Source of the DNA: Chitinophagaceae bacterium
GTDB taxonomy: Bacteria; Bacteroidota; Bacteroidia; Chitinophagales; UBA10324
Reading direction: 5' to 3'
DNA length: 64,000 bases
NCBI GenBank assembly: GCA_016704325.1
Contig: JADJAG010000005.1
Span: forward strand, 310,001 to 374,000
Shown: piece after piece, positions 35,677-45,744 of the stretch
Layout of the letters: every line of letters begins with the position of its first letter
How positions within the stretch are numbered: position 1 is the stretch's first letter
Translations under genes and position numbers: made by a program
Notes under the pieces: model-generated
Told to the model about the DNA's origin: nothing
The model's input: the letters and a program-made list of their open reading frames with translations, nothing else
Database searches by the model: none

Positions 35677-35874
35677 TTTTTTTTGATTTTGGAGTTCTAC
35701 CATTTAGAATTAAGTACTAATTAGATTTTTTTATGCGGGGTACATTGTTAAGAACGTAAAAATGAAGCAGACTGATCAGTAGGAATCTGCCGGTGGATGA
35801 GGTGTACAGTGTATCACAATTCTGATTAACTTTATATCTCAACTGTTTCCTTCATTCACGAAAGTTTTATCCTC

Positions 35875-37146
35875 ATGAAAAAACTGTTCTTTTTGCTTCT
35901 GGCAAGCCCGGTTGTTTTCACACTGCAGGCCAAAGCGCAAGCTTTTGATTTTCCACAATCAGACATAATGAAGGAAGGACAGTTTCAATTTCTGTCAAAG
36001 GATGGTTTCAGTGAGAATGATGGCGGCGTATCTGCTATCTATTCCGTGCCCAATTACCAATGTTCCGGTGAAATCACACCAACTGTAGAATTAGTAAACT
36101 ATGGTTCTAATTTGCTTACAGCGGCGTTATTAAAGTATAGTATTGATGCGCAAACACCTTCTTATCTCGAATGGCAAGGCAGTCTGGAACCAGGTGCGGT
36201 AGAATTAGTAGAATTTGAAACTATCGAAGTGGCAGCAGGACCTCATGTTTTTGCAGTCTCGATTCTTGAAGCGAACGGCCTTGCTGATATTAATGGCGGT
36301 AACAATGACGATCTGGTAGATTTCTATATCGTTGGAATCAGTACTCCGGCTCCTATGTTCCAGCAGTTTGAGACTTCAAGTCTTCCTGAGGGATACTTTG
36401 TGGAGAATGCAGATACTTATGGTTGGAAAATGTACACACAGGTAAAGGAATTCGGCAATCTCAATCATATGTTACAGATGCCATTTTTCAATTGCAATGC
36501 CGGAATCATAAATATGGCATACATGGAGAATCTTGATCTTTCTTCAATCGATGCTGCCGAGCTGACTTTTGATATTGCTTACAGGTATTATGAGAACAGC
36601 GGGCTTACTAATTATGATAAACTGTTAGTGCAGGTATCGGATGATTGTGGAGTTTATTGGAGTACTTTGTATGAGAAGGAGAAAGATGAGCTGGCAACAT
36701 TACCTCCATCTGGTGCCGGAGATTATTTTCCTTCTCAGGCAAATGAATGGAGAACTGAAACGATTGAACTTGACGACTATATTGGTAACTCCAATGTAAT
36801 GATTCGTTTTAAGGCGATTAGCGGACATGGTAATAATCTCTATATCGATAATATAAAAGTTGGCTCAACTGTCGGCTATTATGACCCTGCAGTGCAACAA
36901 ATTGTTATGGATGCATATCCAAATCCGGCTGACACCTACTTTTCAATTGCTTTTACAGGGGAATATGCCAATAATTGTCTTGTAAGTGTTTATGACGTTT
37001 TTGGCAAACAACACTATGCAGCACCTGTTAATGGTAATTTGAAGTTCAACCTGAGTACAGCAACATGGCCTTCTGGTCATTACTTCCTTTTTATTAAAGA
37101 TGTCAAAGACAGGATGCACTGCTCAAAATTTATTGTGAGCCATTAG
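35875..37146 (+). CDS. Exported protein, choice-of-anchor J-like, T9SS tail
   Basis: 423 residues. Signal peptide (LFFLLLASPVVFTLQAKAQ). Residues 50-150 look like a beta-sandwich (PNYQCSGEITPTVELVNYGS). Residues 160-335 resemble MAM/choice-of-anchor-J domains (YGWKMYTQVKEFG, LTFDIAYRYYENSGLTNYDK, LLVQVSDDCGVYWSTLYEKE, VMIRFKAISGHGNNLYIDNI). The end is a T9SS type A domain (AYPNPADTYFSIAFTGEY, LVSVYDVFGKQ, PSGHYFLFIKD). Surface-located or secreted; ligand unknown. Convergent with the PafA-like gene. Confidence 0.85.
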   Translation: MKKLFFLLLASPVVFTLQAKAQAFDFPQSDIMKEGQFQFLSKDGFSENDGGVSAIYSVPNYQCSGEITPTVELVNYGSNLLTAALLKYSIDAQTPSYLEWQGSLEPGAVELVEFETIEVAAGPHVFAVSILEANGLADINGGNNDDLVDFYIVGISTPAPMFQQFETSSLPEGYFVENADTYGWKMYTQVKEFGNLNHMLQMPFFNCNAGIINMAYMENLDLSSIDAAELTFDIAYRYYENSGLTNYDKLLVQVSDDCGVYWSTLYEKEKDELATLPPSGAGDYFPSQANEWRTETIELDDYIGNSNVMIRFKAISGHGNNLYIDNIKVGSTVGYYDPAVQQIVMDAYPNPADTYFSIAFTGEYANNCLVSVYDVFGKQHYAAPVNGNLKFNLSTATWPSGHYFLFIKDVKDRMHCSKFIVSH

Positions 37147-37194
37147 AAGTTCCAATTCCTGACCTTTACCACTATTTGCAGAGAATAAACTGGA

Positions 37195-38817
37195 CTACTT
37201 CATTAAAATCCCGGTAATAGGTTTGCCTGTGCAACCGGTTGGCAAAGGAATGTTAAGCCAATTGGCAATTGTAGGTGCGATATCAGGGATTGTCCAATAG
37301 TCTGCTGTAGTTCCATGTGCGACCTTCCAGCCATACCAGATAAGCGGCACATGACTGTCATAAGAGAAAGCGGTTCCATGAGATGTTCCTTTGTCTGTAT
37401 GCCATTCTACCCAACCTGGTGATAGTGAATAGAGGATATCCCCGCTGCGTGCTGGCATATAGCCATTCATCATTGACTGCTGAACAAATGGTGCACAATT
37501 ATTGAATCCGAAATTGGGTGCATTCACACAAAGAATACCCGGATGTGTTCCAAGAAACTCACGCGTTTTGAGTACTACTGTTTCTTTCGAAACCTTTGTT
37601 TCAGCAATAAGTTTGTTGTTGAGATACAATTGCTGGCTGCTGGCACCTTCAATCCATTTTCCGGACCCCAGAGAAGCAGCGAGAAATTTGTTTGCCTGAG
37701 CCATTAGGGTATCTGCATCAATATAACGGCCACTCAATTGCTCATCATTGGCAAATTGAGGGGTTACTGCCACACCATGATCAGCCGTAAGAAATACCAA
37801 GACGTTTTCGCTGCCAACATAATCATCAATGAATTTCAATAGAGCCTCTAAATCACGATCAAGCCGGACATAACAATCTGCTGTTTCCAAAGAATAGGGC
37901 CCAAATGCATGACCAATAATATCAGTTGATGAAAAGCTGAGGCAAAGGAAATCTGTTTCATTGCGCTTACCCAGTTGTTCCCCTTTTATGGCTTCTATGG
38001 CGAGGTCTTTCGTCATGGTATTTCCAAAAGGTGAAAGGTTGATCAAATTGTATTTTCCCTTAACCATACGATGAGGAAATACAGGCAATGATTCATCCGG
38101 CCAGGGTTGCTCATAGGATACAGTGTCATTGGTGCACATGCTGTAAACTTTCCTGGGTAACAATAATTTCCAGTCAACAGTGAGGTAATTATCTCTCTTG
38201 CGAGAATCGTTGAATTGCTTCACCCAAAAAGGCAATTCTTTCATATACCAACTGCTCGAAATCCAATTGCCGGTTTTGGAATCAAACCAGTAGGCACCAT
38301 CCGGTGAATGTCCGGCCGGCATGATGGAAGCCCTGTCTTTTAGTGCTATGCCAATCACTTTAGAATTTTTGCTGGCAAGTTTCAATTCATCTGTAATAGT
38401 TGAAGTAAGCAACCTGAATGGGGATGCGGATGCTGTATTCGTTTCATTACCAACAGTTGTTGTATTTGGATCGGAAACTACATAAATGCTTTGCCCAGAT
38501 TCACGGTCATACCAACCATTATCCACGATGCCGTGCAATGCCGGAGTAGTACCACAATAAATTGAAGCATGACCAGGAGCAGTGGTAGTAAGCATATAAT
38601 TGTATTTGGTATTCCGGCATAGATACCCATCGGAAACCAACTTCTTGAAACCACCTTCACCATACAACTCCCAGAATCTCCAAAGGAAATCATATCTCAT
38701 TTGATCTACCACAATACCTATTACCAGTTTGGGTTTATCCGGTGCATTACTTTGTTGGGAAAGGCAAAATGGTGTTAAGGAAAGCAGGGCAACCGAAAAA
38801 AGGAGAAGGCTTTTCAT
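37195..38817 (-). CDS. pafA: PafA-like alkaline phosphatase/phosphodiesterase
   Basis: 540 residues with a signal peptide (LLLFSVALLSLTPFCLSQ). Alkaline phosphatase superfamily, PafA subgroup. Key residues line up with those known for Elizabethkingia PafA: metal ligand Asp38 (VVDQM), nucleophile Thr79 (LTTTAPGHASIYCG), Asn100 (GIVDNGWYD), Lys160 and Arg162 (ALKDRASIMPAGH; numbered 162 and 164 there). Remaining metal ligands are supplied by STDIIGHAFGP, TADHGVAV and GTSHGT. PafA releases phosphate from phosphomonoesters, so a phosphate-scavenging role in the periplasm is likely. Its regulation cannot be seen. Confidence 0.9.
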   Translation of the reverse strand: MKSLLLFSVALLSLTPFCLSQQSNAPDKPKLVIGIVVDQMRYDFLWRFWELYGEGGFKKLVSDGYLCRNTKYNYMLTTTAPGHASIYCGTTPALHGIVDNGWYDRESGQSIYVVSDPNTTTVGNETNTASASPFRLLTSTITDELKLASKNSKVIGIALKDRASIMPAGHSPDGAYWFDSKTGNWISSSWYMKELPFWVKQFNDSRKRDNYLTVDWKLLLPRKVYSMCTNDTVSYEQPWPDESLPVFPHRMVKGKYNLINLSPFGNTMTKDLAIEAIKGEQLGKRNETDFLCLSFSSTDIIGHAFGPYSLETADCYVRLDRDLEALLKFIDDYVGSENVLVFLTADHGVAVTPQFANDEQLSGRYIDADTLMAQANKFLAASLGSGKWIEGASSQQLYLNNKLIAETKVSKETVVLKTREFLGTHPGILCVNAPNFGFNNCAPFVQQSMMNGYMPARSGDILYSLSPGWVEWHTDKGTSHGTAFSYDSHVPLIWYGWKVAHGTTADYWTIPDIAPTIANWLNIPLPTGCTGKPITGILMK

Positions 38818-38993
38818 CGTCGTATTTTGAAGTGGTTGTTTGTCAACGGTGAAAATAATGGAATGATTGATTCAAGTGATCAATTTCATCTTACAAAGTT
38901 CATTTTCAATTTACGCAGTCTATCAAAAAAATATTTATACTGCTCATGCATGTGAAAAGCGATTTAGCTCTAAGTCTTTGAGCGCCTCAATAA

Positions 38994-39021
38994 AAAAAGG
39001 ACTTCAATCGAAGTCCTTTTT
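38994..39021 (-). terminator. Intrinsic terminator after the zinc-ribbon gene
   Basis: Perfect 12-bp stem AAAAAGGACTTC / GAAGTCCTTTTT with loop AATC. On the minus strand it ends in a run of seven T, 27 bases past the zinc-ribbon stop at 39048. The upstream A run and downstream T run could also terminate plus-strand reads. Confidence 0.85.
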
Positions 39022-39047
39022 CATTGAGTTTGAATTTGAATTTAGGC

Positions 39048-39803
39048 TTACTTTTCCAAAGCTTCATCAACCAATATACGGCCACAATGCTCGCATACAA
39101 TGATCTTCTTATGCTGACGGATTTCCATTTGCGTTTGAGGCGGAATGGCATTATAACAACCACCGCAGGCATCACGCTGAACCGTTACTACGGCAAGACC
39201 ATTCTTGTAAGAAGTCCTGATCCGGTGATAAGCCTGAATTAAACGTTCTTCAATTTTCGACTGTTGTTCTTTGGATTTTTTCAGTAAGGTTTTTTCTTCT
39301 GCATCCGTTTCTTCGATGATGTGCTCCAGTTCTTCTTTCTTTTGCTTCAGGTTCTTTTCCTTTTCCTTAATAGCTTTTTTAGAAAGTTCCAGGTATTCGC
39401 TCTTGGCAGCTACATCGTCAGCCGCTTCTTTTATTCTTTTTTCACCGAGCTGAATATCAAGCTTTTGTAATTCAATTTCTTTGCTTAATGCATCAAATTC
39501 CCTGTTATTTTTTACATTATTTTGCTGCTTTTGATATTTCTTGATCAGCGATTCAGACTCCTTATTGGCTGTCTTGCGGTTTGTAATATTATCCTCCATT
39601 TCCTTCAGCTCTTCTTCGATTTTCCCGATACGCGTTTTAAGGCCGGTTAATTCATCTTCCAGATCTTTCACTTCCATCGGTAGTTCCCCTTTCAGAATCT
39701 GGATGTCGTCGGTTTTGGTGTCAATTCTTTGAAGTCTGTAAAGTGTCCGTAATTTTTCTTCTACTGTACTGTCGGTTTTTGGGGCTTCTTTCACTTTGCT
39801 CAT
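39048..39803 (-). CDS. Coiled-coil protein with C4 zinc ribbon
   Basis: 251 residues. A long coiled coil (about residues 30-190, Lys/Glu-rich) followed by a zinc ribbon with two CxxC pairs (DACGGCYNAIPP and VCEHCGRILVDEAL). This is the DUF164/zf-RING_7 family, whose members are typically next to the Nif3 gene, as here. They have been linked to RNA or nucleic acid binding, but the role is not settled. The start codon overlaps the stop of the Nif3 gene by one base (TGATG), so translation is coupled. Confidence 0.88.
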   Translation of the reverse strand: MSKVKEAPKTDSTVEEKLRTLYRLQRIDTKTDDIQILKGELPMEVKDLEDELTGLKTRIGKIEEELKEMEDNITNRKTANKESESLIKKYQKQQNNVKNNREFDALSKEIELQKLDIQLGEKRIKEAADDVAAKSEYLELSKKAIKEKEKNLKQKKEELEHIIEETDAEEKTLLKKSKEQQSKIEERLIQAYHRIRTSYKNGLAVVTVQRDACGGCYNAIPPQTQMEIRQHKKIIVCEHCGRILVDEALEK

Positions 39804-40897
39804 CAGAAATAGTTTATTGGATTAGTGTCAACTGTTGTAAAATGGACGGCAAAAGTAGGAAATTTCTCCCTCAATACCTCAGCAAATATCTCCGGGGTAA
39901 ATTGCTCACTTTCAAAATGCCCGATGTCGGCTATCATAATACGATCATCGGCATCAAAAAACTGGTGATATTTGAAATCAGCAGAGATAAATATGTCGGC
40001 TCCGGCTTTTATGGCTTGATCGAGCAGAAAGCTACCTGCACCGCCACAAACTGCCACTTTGGAAATCTTTTTAGGGATTAGCCGGGTATGCCTGACAACC
40101 TGCACGTTCATATTATCTTTCAACTGTTTTAAAAAGGCTGCGGGCTCTAAAGGAGTTTCCAGCATTCCTGTTAAACCGGCTCCAACCAGGCTGGATAAAT
40201 TCTTCAATGAGACAAGGTCATACGCTACTTCTTCATATGGATGATGTTGCAATAACGCTTCAATTACCTTTTCCTGCAACCAACCTGGAAAAATCACTTC
40301 AAGCCTTACTTCTTTCTCATAGTGCCGTTTGCCAATAGTCCCAACAAATGGGTTAGTTGCCGTATTTCCTCTGAAAGTGCCTGTGCCGATCGTGCCAAAA
40401 CTGCATTCATCATAATTCCCAATGGAACCAGCTCCCGCAGCAAAAAGGGCATCGCGTACCTCGTTCACATGCGATTCGGGGACAAAAGTGTACAACTTCA
40501 TAAGCAATTCACCTTTGGGTAAAAGCACATTTACATGCTGCAAGCCTAACCTTGCTGCAATTCGGAAATTTACCCCATTCAGGATGTTATCTATGTTAGT
40601 ATGTGCTGCATATAAGGCAATGTTGTGGCGAATCGCTTTCAACAGGATGCGCTCCGTATAGTTATTTCCGGTAAGTCTTTTTAGACCTGAAAATATTACC
40701 GGGTGGTGTGAAATGATGAGATTACATCCAATGGAAATGGCTTCATCTACCACTTGCTCCGTAACGTCAAGGCAAAGCAATGCCATCGTGATATCTTGCC
40801 CGGCATCTCCAAGCAGCAATCCGGCATTGTCATAATGTTCCTGTAAGGAAAGCGGGGCTAACTTTTCAAGGACTGAGGTAATCTCAAACAGCTTCAC
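39803..40897 (-). CDS. Nif3-like dinuclear metal-centre protein
   Basis: About 364 residues from GTG 40897 (MKLFEITSVLEKLAPLSLQE). Nif3/YbgI family with paired metals: LISHHPVIFSG and AAHTNIDNILNGVN supply ligands at the front, IADIGHFESEQF at the end. A middle insert (about 130-235, LYTFVPESHVNEVRDALFAA onward) is the CutA/PII-like domain usual in Bacteroidota members. A longer start at TTG 40918 overlaps a -7 box (40916-40923), so GTG 40897 is chosen. The biochemical function of the family is unsettled (GTP cyclohydrolase I-like activity has been proposed). Confidence 0.88.
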   Translation of the reverse strand: MKLFEITSVLEKLAPLSLQEHYDNAGLLLGDAGQDITMALLCLDVTEQVVDEAISIGCNLIISHHPVIFSGLKRLTGNNYTERILLKAIRHNIALYAAHTNIDNILNGVNFRIAARLGLQHVNVLLPKGELLMKLYTFVPESHVNEVRDALFAAGAGSIGNYDECSFGTIGTGTFRGNTATNPFVGTIGKRHYEKEVRLEVIFPGWLQEKVIEALLQHHPYEEVAYDLVSLKNLSSLVGAGLTGMLETPLEPAAFLKQLKDNMNVQVVRHTRLIPKKISKVAVCGGAGSFLLDQAIKAGADIFISADFKYHQFFDADDRIMIADIGHFESEQFTPEIFAEVLREKFPTFAVHFTTVDTNPINYF

Positions 40898-40915
40898 AGG
40901 AATATGATTTGTGAA

Positions 40916-40923
40916 CAAAAATA
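40916..40923 (-). promoter_or_regulatory. -7 box for the Nif3/zinc-ribbon operon
   Basis: Minus-strand TATTTTTG matches TAnnTTTG and lies 18 bases before GTG 40897. It overlaps the alternative TTG at 40918, which argues against that start. Confidence 0.45.
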
Positions 40924-41012
40924 GCGTTTGATGGCTTTAGCAGTTCTTTTATTCTTTACATCTTTGACGATTAGCCGGATTAGATGCCTGGTGATTTAAT
41001 CTCCCTGCAACA

Positions 41013-42101
41013 ATGACAATCAAATCTTTTTTCCAACTATTACTGCTGCCGCTTTCATGGTTATACGGTGTTGGAGTCTTTGTGAGAAACAAACAGTTTG
41101 ATCTCGGGTTAAGGAAGCAGGTAGCTTTTGAAATTCCATTGATTGTAGTTGGCAATCTTAGTGTAGGAGGTACCGGTAAAACACCTATGACTGCTTATCT
41201 TTTGAACCGACTGCTTCCAGTTAAAAAATCAGGGGTTCTAAGCCGGGGATATCGTCGCAAGTCAACAGGATACATGGAGGTGACAGAGTTCACAGCTGTT
41301 TCAGAAACAGGCGATGAACCCAAACTGATCAAGCAGAAATTCCCTCACGCAGTGGTTGCTGTTTCGGAGTCTAGAGCACTTGGTATCGCAACAATGATTC
41401 ATGAAAACCAGGAACTGGAACTGGTTATTCTAGACGATGCTTTTCAGCACAGGCAAATTGTTGCCGGGCTGTCTTTACTCCTAACTGAATACGACAATCC
41501 ATTTAGCGGTGATCGTTTACTTCCTGCCGGGAGATTGAGGGAACCTATATCCGGAAGCAAACGGGCAGATGGAATCATTGTTACCAAATGCCCCGTCACG
41601 CTTACTGTGGAAGAGAGAAATCAACTAGCCATAGAACTAGCAACATTTCATCCACAACCGGTTTTCTTTTCTTATCTGAAATATGGCGAGCCCTACCATA
41701 TTTCCGATTCTGCAAAAAAGTATTTGATGAAGGCAGGCGATGAGGTACTTCTTTTTTGCGGGATTGCAAATCCAAAACCCCTCGTTAGTTTTTTAGAGCA
41801 ACAGTCAGTCATCGTGCATCTGTTTCGCTTTAGAGATCATCATAATTATTCTACACAGGATTTGAATAGCATCCGTTCCGGTTATGAGAAATTGAAAGGG
41901 AAAAGAAGCGTAATGCTTACAACAGAAAAGGATGCAGTAAGGTTACACGCACATAAGGAATTGATCATTAATGAACAGTTGGAAATTTATTGCATACCTG
42001 TGGAGATTGTGTTTTTTGAGGAGGATGGCGCATTGTTTGACGAATTCATCGCAGCTTACGTTAATTCATCAGTGTATATTCCTCAGCATGCTTTGAGTTA
42101 A
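41013..42101 (+). CDS. lpxK: Tetraacyldisaccharide 4'-kinase
   Basis: Phosphorylates the 4' position of the lipid A disaccharide at the inner membrane. 362 residues. One N-terminal membrane anchor (LLLPLSWLYGVGVFV), then Walker A GNLSVGGTGKTPM, SRGYRRKSTGYMEV, LDDAFQHRQI, and EKDAVRLHAH near the end, all typical of LpxK. With kdsA this marks standard lipid A-Kdo synthesis. It precedes the purine nucleoside phosphorylase by 148 bases. Confidence 0.95.
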   Translation: MTIKSFFQLLLLPLSWLYGVGVFVRNKQFDLGLRKQVAFEIPLIVVGNLSVGGTGKTPMTAYLLNRLLPVKKSGVLSRGYRRKSTGYMEVTEFTAVSETGDEPKLIKQKFPHAVVAVSESRALGIATMIHENQELELVILDDAFQHRQIVAGLSLLLTEYDNPFSGDRLLPAGRLREPISGSKRADGIIVTKCPVTLTVEERNQLAIELATFHPQPVFFSYLKYGEPYHISDSAKKYLMKAGDEVLLFCGIANPKPLVSFLEQQSVIVHLFRFRDHHNYSTQDLNSIRSGYEKLKGKRSVMLTTEKDAVRLHAHKELIINEQLEIYCIPVEIVFFEEDGALFDEFIAAYVNSSVYIPQHALS

Positions 42102-42249
42102 TTCATTTTTTAAGAATCCGTGATGGCGTTCATTTCGACTAATCTGAACAGCAATTATAGTTTTAGACAGCACTTGTATACTTCTTAGAAGATGTATTTG
42201 AATTTTTATGACATTGTTGATTACAAAAGCAAAAAGTGAATAGCCTGAC

Positions 42250-43071
42250 ATGGAAGATCTGTATAAACAGCTAAATGAAGCAACTGAATTTATCAGAAGC
42301 AAATATGCGGGAAAGCCCGACTTGGGAATTGTATTAGGTTCAGGGCTTGGCAGTGTGGTGGAAAGCATGCAGGTTGAAGTGGTCATTGACTACAAAGACA
42401 TTCCTCATTTTCCGGTGAGCACCGTGCAGGGACATGCCGGTAAATTGTGGCTAGGCCGGTGGAATGGCAAAAATGTAGTAGCAATGCTCGGCCGATTTCA
42501 TTATTATGAGGGTTATTCACTTGGGCAGGTAACTTTCCCGATACGAGTCATGAGGCAGTTAGGAGCTACAACTTTGGTAATAACAAATGCTTCCGGTGGA
42601 TTAAATCCGGCGATAAAAATTGGCGAACTGATGGTGGTTACGGATCACATTAATCTCAATTCCGATAATCCATTACGAGGTGCGAATTTTGATGCACATG
42701 GCCCAAGGTTTCCTGATCAGCATGCTATTTACGATCCCTTGCTGATTGAGCATGCGCTAGCTGTAGCAAGAAAGCATGAGATTATATGTCATAAAGGAGT
42801 TTATGTTGGTGTCACCGGTCCAAATTTTGAGACGCCTGCTGAATACCGGTACATGCGGATTATTGGGGGTGATGCAGTGGGCATGTCTACCGTGCCTGAG
42901 GTAATTGTTGCAAATCATATGGGCATGCGGATTTTTTGCATCTCCGTAATCTGTGATGAAGGCAATCCTGTTGCACCGGTTTCCGTTACACATGAAGAAG
43001 TGATGAAGGCTGCAAAAAATGCAGAGCCAAAAGTTGCATTAATATTAAAAGAGTTGGTGGGTAGCCTTTGA
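42250..43071 (+). CDS. punA: Purine-nucleoside phosphorylase, trimeric type
   Basis: 273 residues. Cleaves purine nucleosides with phosphate to base and ribose-1-phosphate. Motifs: LGIVLGSGLGSVVES (phosphate loop), GHAGKLWLG, GRFHYYEGYS, TNASGGLNPAIKIGELM, and YVGVTGPNFETPAEYR with VGMSTVPEVIVANH. These mark the trimeric class (PNP II). Complete. Its stop (43069-43071) is close to the porin gene. Confidence 0.92.
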   Translation: MEDLYKQLNEATEFIRSKYAGKPDLGIVLGSGLGSVVESMQVEVVIDYKDIPHFPVSTVQGHAGKLWLGRWNGKNVVAMLGRFHYYEGYSLGQVTFPIRVMRQLGATTLVITNASGGLNPAIKIGELMVVTDHINLNSDNPLRGANFDAHGPRFPDQHAIYDPLLIEHALAVARKHEIICHKGVYVGVTGPNFETPAEYRYMRIIGGDAVGMSTVPEVIVANHMGMRIFCISVICDEGNPVAPVSVTHEEVMKAAKNAEPKVALILKELVGSL

Positions 43072-43196
43072 AATTTTTCAAAGAACATACTTTGCCAAAG
43101 CGGAGGATTAAATTTGATACTTACGACATCCATAAACTATGCAGTTTTCTTTATGGTTATTTCGTTATACAGAATAAGGAAGTAAATGATGATGCA

Positions 43197-45116
43197 TTGG
43201 TAAAGCGGATCAATAAATTGCGGGGCGGGAATTATTACATAACTGTTTTTGCAGCAGTTGCATGGTTTGCTTTTTACCCTTCTGAAACACTCAAGGCACA
43301 GGACACCGTATTTCATTACAACCCATGGTTGACAAGCTACTATCATGTTAATGAGCCCTCATCAGAATTGCATCTCGATACATCGATTACTCATTTTAAC
43401 CGGTACAACCCTGTAGAGGACTCGTTTGGCTACTTACATACAGGACATCTCGGGGCTGCTGCTGCACCTATGTTTTATAAACCACCTGTTGATGCATCTT
43501 TTGATATTGGATTTCACCAGTTTAATCCTTATTGGAGAGCGAGTGATGCAGTAAAATTCTATGATTCCAGGCAACCATTTACTCAAGTAGGGTATCAGCA
43601 GGGTACTAAGGTTGAGGTGCTAGGATCTTTTATTCATACACAAAATATACTTCCTCAGTTAAGCATTGGCGTAGATATGAACCGCTATAGAACCGATGGC
43701 TTTTATCAGCGACAGGTAAGCAAGATTACCAACTTTGATGCATTTGCCCGTTATGAGTCTCAAAATGGATTTTACCATGCGAATGTAGCATATGTACTCA
43801 ACTCCCTTAAAGTGGAAGAAAATGGTGGGGTGGAAAATCTTGATGTCTTCTCAGATACTTCCTTACTGGATAAATCAACGCAGCCGGTACTGTTAGACAG
43901 TGCTTATGTAAACTGGAAAAGTGATGTTGTCTTCTTTCAAAATGCATTTGACCTTGGTAAAAAGGAACTGGTGCAGAAGAATGATTCTGTACAGTACCAA
44001 AAGGTAGTGCCGGAGTTACGTTTGCAGCACTTTTTTAAATGGGAAAAGGGTGGCTATCGTTTTAAAGATGCGGCCATAGACAGTGCCTTCTATTCAAATA
44101 TTTATGTTGATTCATTGCTAACCCGAGATACTTTGAGCTTTATTAATTATTGTAATGAATTCAGGTTAAGGGTTATGGAAAGGAGTGTGGGACTGTTAAG
44201 AGGAATGCAGGCTGATATTTATTACCGGCACGACTTCTACCGTATCAATTCCTTGTTGGGAGAGAACCAGGTGCAGAGTGGTATTGGCGGACTTGAGTTG
44301 CATCAGTCCTTTCTTAATGACTCAACAAGTAATTTCCAGATTGATTTTCACCTGATGGGGCAGTATAGTTTTTTTGATTACAATGCCGGCGATTTTCATA
44401 TTGACTTCAAGACTGATCTCCATATTGCAACGCAAAATTCAGTGACATTTGCATTACAGTTTTCAAAGAACCACCCATCCTTTATTCAGCAAAATTATTT
44501 GTCAAATCATTTCAGCTGGAGCAACGAGTTTAAACCGTATCAATCCTCAACAGCCACGATTTCCTGGTTGGAAAAAAAGTGGAGACTGAAATTAGCTGCT
44601 CAGGTTTTTAATGTCGCCAACTACCTCTACTGGAACCAGTCAGCATTACCATCGCAGTTCTCAGATATGGTAAACGGCTATTCATTTTTTTTACAGAAGG
44701 ATTTTACATTGAAAGGGTTTCACCTCGACAATGAGTTTCAGTACCAATCCTTCAGCAATGATACCGTGTTTGCTTATCCGCAATTTATTGCTAGAAATAG
44801 TTTTTATTTCCAGAACCGGTTGTTTAAAGGTGCGCTTACCAGCAAAATGGGATTTGATGTTCGTTATAACACCAATTATTTCGCTCCTGCTTATATGCCT
44901 GAAACCGGTCAGTTTTACATACAACGTAATAGTTTGCTAAGCTACTATCCGGTGATTGATTTGTTCCTTACTATACAGGTAAAGGGAGTGCGTGCCTTCA
45001 TTATGTTACAGCACATAAATAAGGATTTGTTCGCTTCAGGCTACTATGCAGTTTATCGTTCTCCTATGCCTGACAGGGCGTTCAAGTTAGGCCTTGAGTG
45101 GCGTTTCTGGAACTGA
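43197..45116 (+). CDS. Putative porin, Bacteroidota family
   Basis: Large beta-barrel protein with many aromatic-ended strands (for example FARYESQNGFYHANVAYVL, ADIYYRHDFYRINSLLGENQ) and a C-terminal FKLGLEWRFWN that fits outer-membrane insertion. It resembles the Bacteroidota putative porin family (Porin_10). The start is uncertain. The frame is open back to a TTG at 43068 that overlaps the upstream stop. A signal-peptide-like stretch (YYITVFAAVAWFAFYPSETL then KAQ) begins about 50 residues later, so TTG 43197, giving a signal peptide near the N-terminus and about 639 residues, is preferred. No ATG is available. Confidence 0.7.
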   Translation: MVKRINKLRGGNYYITVFAAVAWFAFYPSETLKAQDTVFHYNPWLTSYYHVNEPSSELHLDTSITHFNRYNPVEDSFGYLHTGHLGAAAAPMFYKPPVDASFDIGFHQFNPYWRASDAVKFYDSRQPFTQVGYQQGTKVEVLGSFIHTQNILPQLSIGVDMNRYRTDGFYQRQVSKITNFDAFARYESQNGFYHANVAYVLNSLKVEENGGVENLDVFSDTSLLDKSTQPVLLDSAYVNWKSDVVFFQNAFDLGKKELVQKNDSVQYQKVVPELRLQHFFKWEKGGYRFKDAAIDSAFYSNIYVDSLLTRDTLSFINYCNEFRLRVMERSVGLLRGMQADIYYRHDFYRINSLLGENQVQSGIGGLELHQSFLNDSTSNFQIDFHLMGQYSFFDYNAGDFHIDFKTDLHIATQNSVTFALQFSKNHPSFIQQNYLSNHFSWSNEFKPYQSSTATISWLEKKWRLKLAAQVFNVANYLYWNQSALPSQFSDMVNGYSFFLQKDFTLKGFHLDNEFQYQSFSNDTVFAYPQFIARNSFYFQNRLFKGALTSKMGFDVRYNTNYFAPAYMPETGQFYIQRNSLLSYYPVIDLFLTIQVKGVRAFIMLQHINKDLFASGYYAVYRSPMPDRAFKLGLEWRFWN

Positions 45117-45199
45117 TGTGTTTAAGTTTCGACTTAACAATAAAGCACTGCGACCATTATACTGAGTTTGAGCGGATAAATCAATGATACATCAAGCTG

Positions 45200-45718
45200 C
45201 TAGTTGGTGTTGCCGTCTTCATCTTCATCTATGCCAAATTCAGGATCCAGGTCACCTTTAAGCACTGCCATATAGGAACAAACTGCATTTGAATGAAGCA
45301 CGCGAAAAAACAATTGGTAAGTACCATCAACATCGGGGGTATAAAACAAGTTGATTTGCCCCCTGTCCAGTTCAGTTACCTTATAAACATACTCCAGTTG
45401 TAACCCATACCGATCCCTTATTTCAATGCCCGTTGCGGTTACCTCTTTTGGTGCAACCAGTAATATGGCATACTGCCTGCCGCCTTCTAATTCTACTGCT
45501 TTCCTTATAATATCATCAGATGAAAGTGTCTGGCTCCACTCATGTTGCGGTTCATAATTTCCATAACTCCGTGTAGTCTTCAGAAGGTCATATGCAGAAT
45601 ATACCTGCTGATCTATACATTGAAAATCCTTTTTTTTCCTGGCAACCTGAGCGCTTACGGGCACAATTTCGATAATAAATAGTATTAGAAGCGGAAGTGC
45701 TGAAATAGGCCGGCTCAT
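45200..45718 (-). CDS. Exported protein of unknown function
   Basis: 172 residues with a signal peptide (ALPLLILFIIEIVPVSAQ). Beta-rich body (GRQYAILLVAPKEVTATGIE, GQINLFYTPDVDGTYQLFFR) and an acidic tail (GIDEDEDGNTN). It has two Cys that may pair. No known domain is recognised. It follows the gene at 45745-47001 by 26 bases, so it is probably in the same transcript. Confidence 0.65.
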   Translation of the reverse strand: MSRPISALPLLILFIIEIVPVSAQVARKKKDFQCIDQQVYSAYDLLKTTRSYGNYEPQHEWSQTLSSDDIIRKAVELEGGRQYAILLVAPKEVTATGIEIRDRYGLQLEYVYKVTELDRGQINLFYTPDVDGTYQLFFRVLHSNAVCSYMAVLKGDLDPEFGIDEDEDGNTN

Positions 45719-45744
45719 GTGGCTGCAAAGATATTGTAGCCTTC

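Noticed and set aside
45120..45199. Short TTAAGT/ACTTAA hairpin after the porin gene
   Set aside because: Only six AT-rich pairs with no T-run; too weak to call a terminator.
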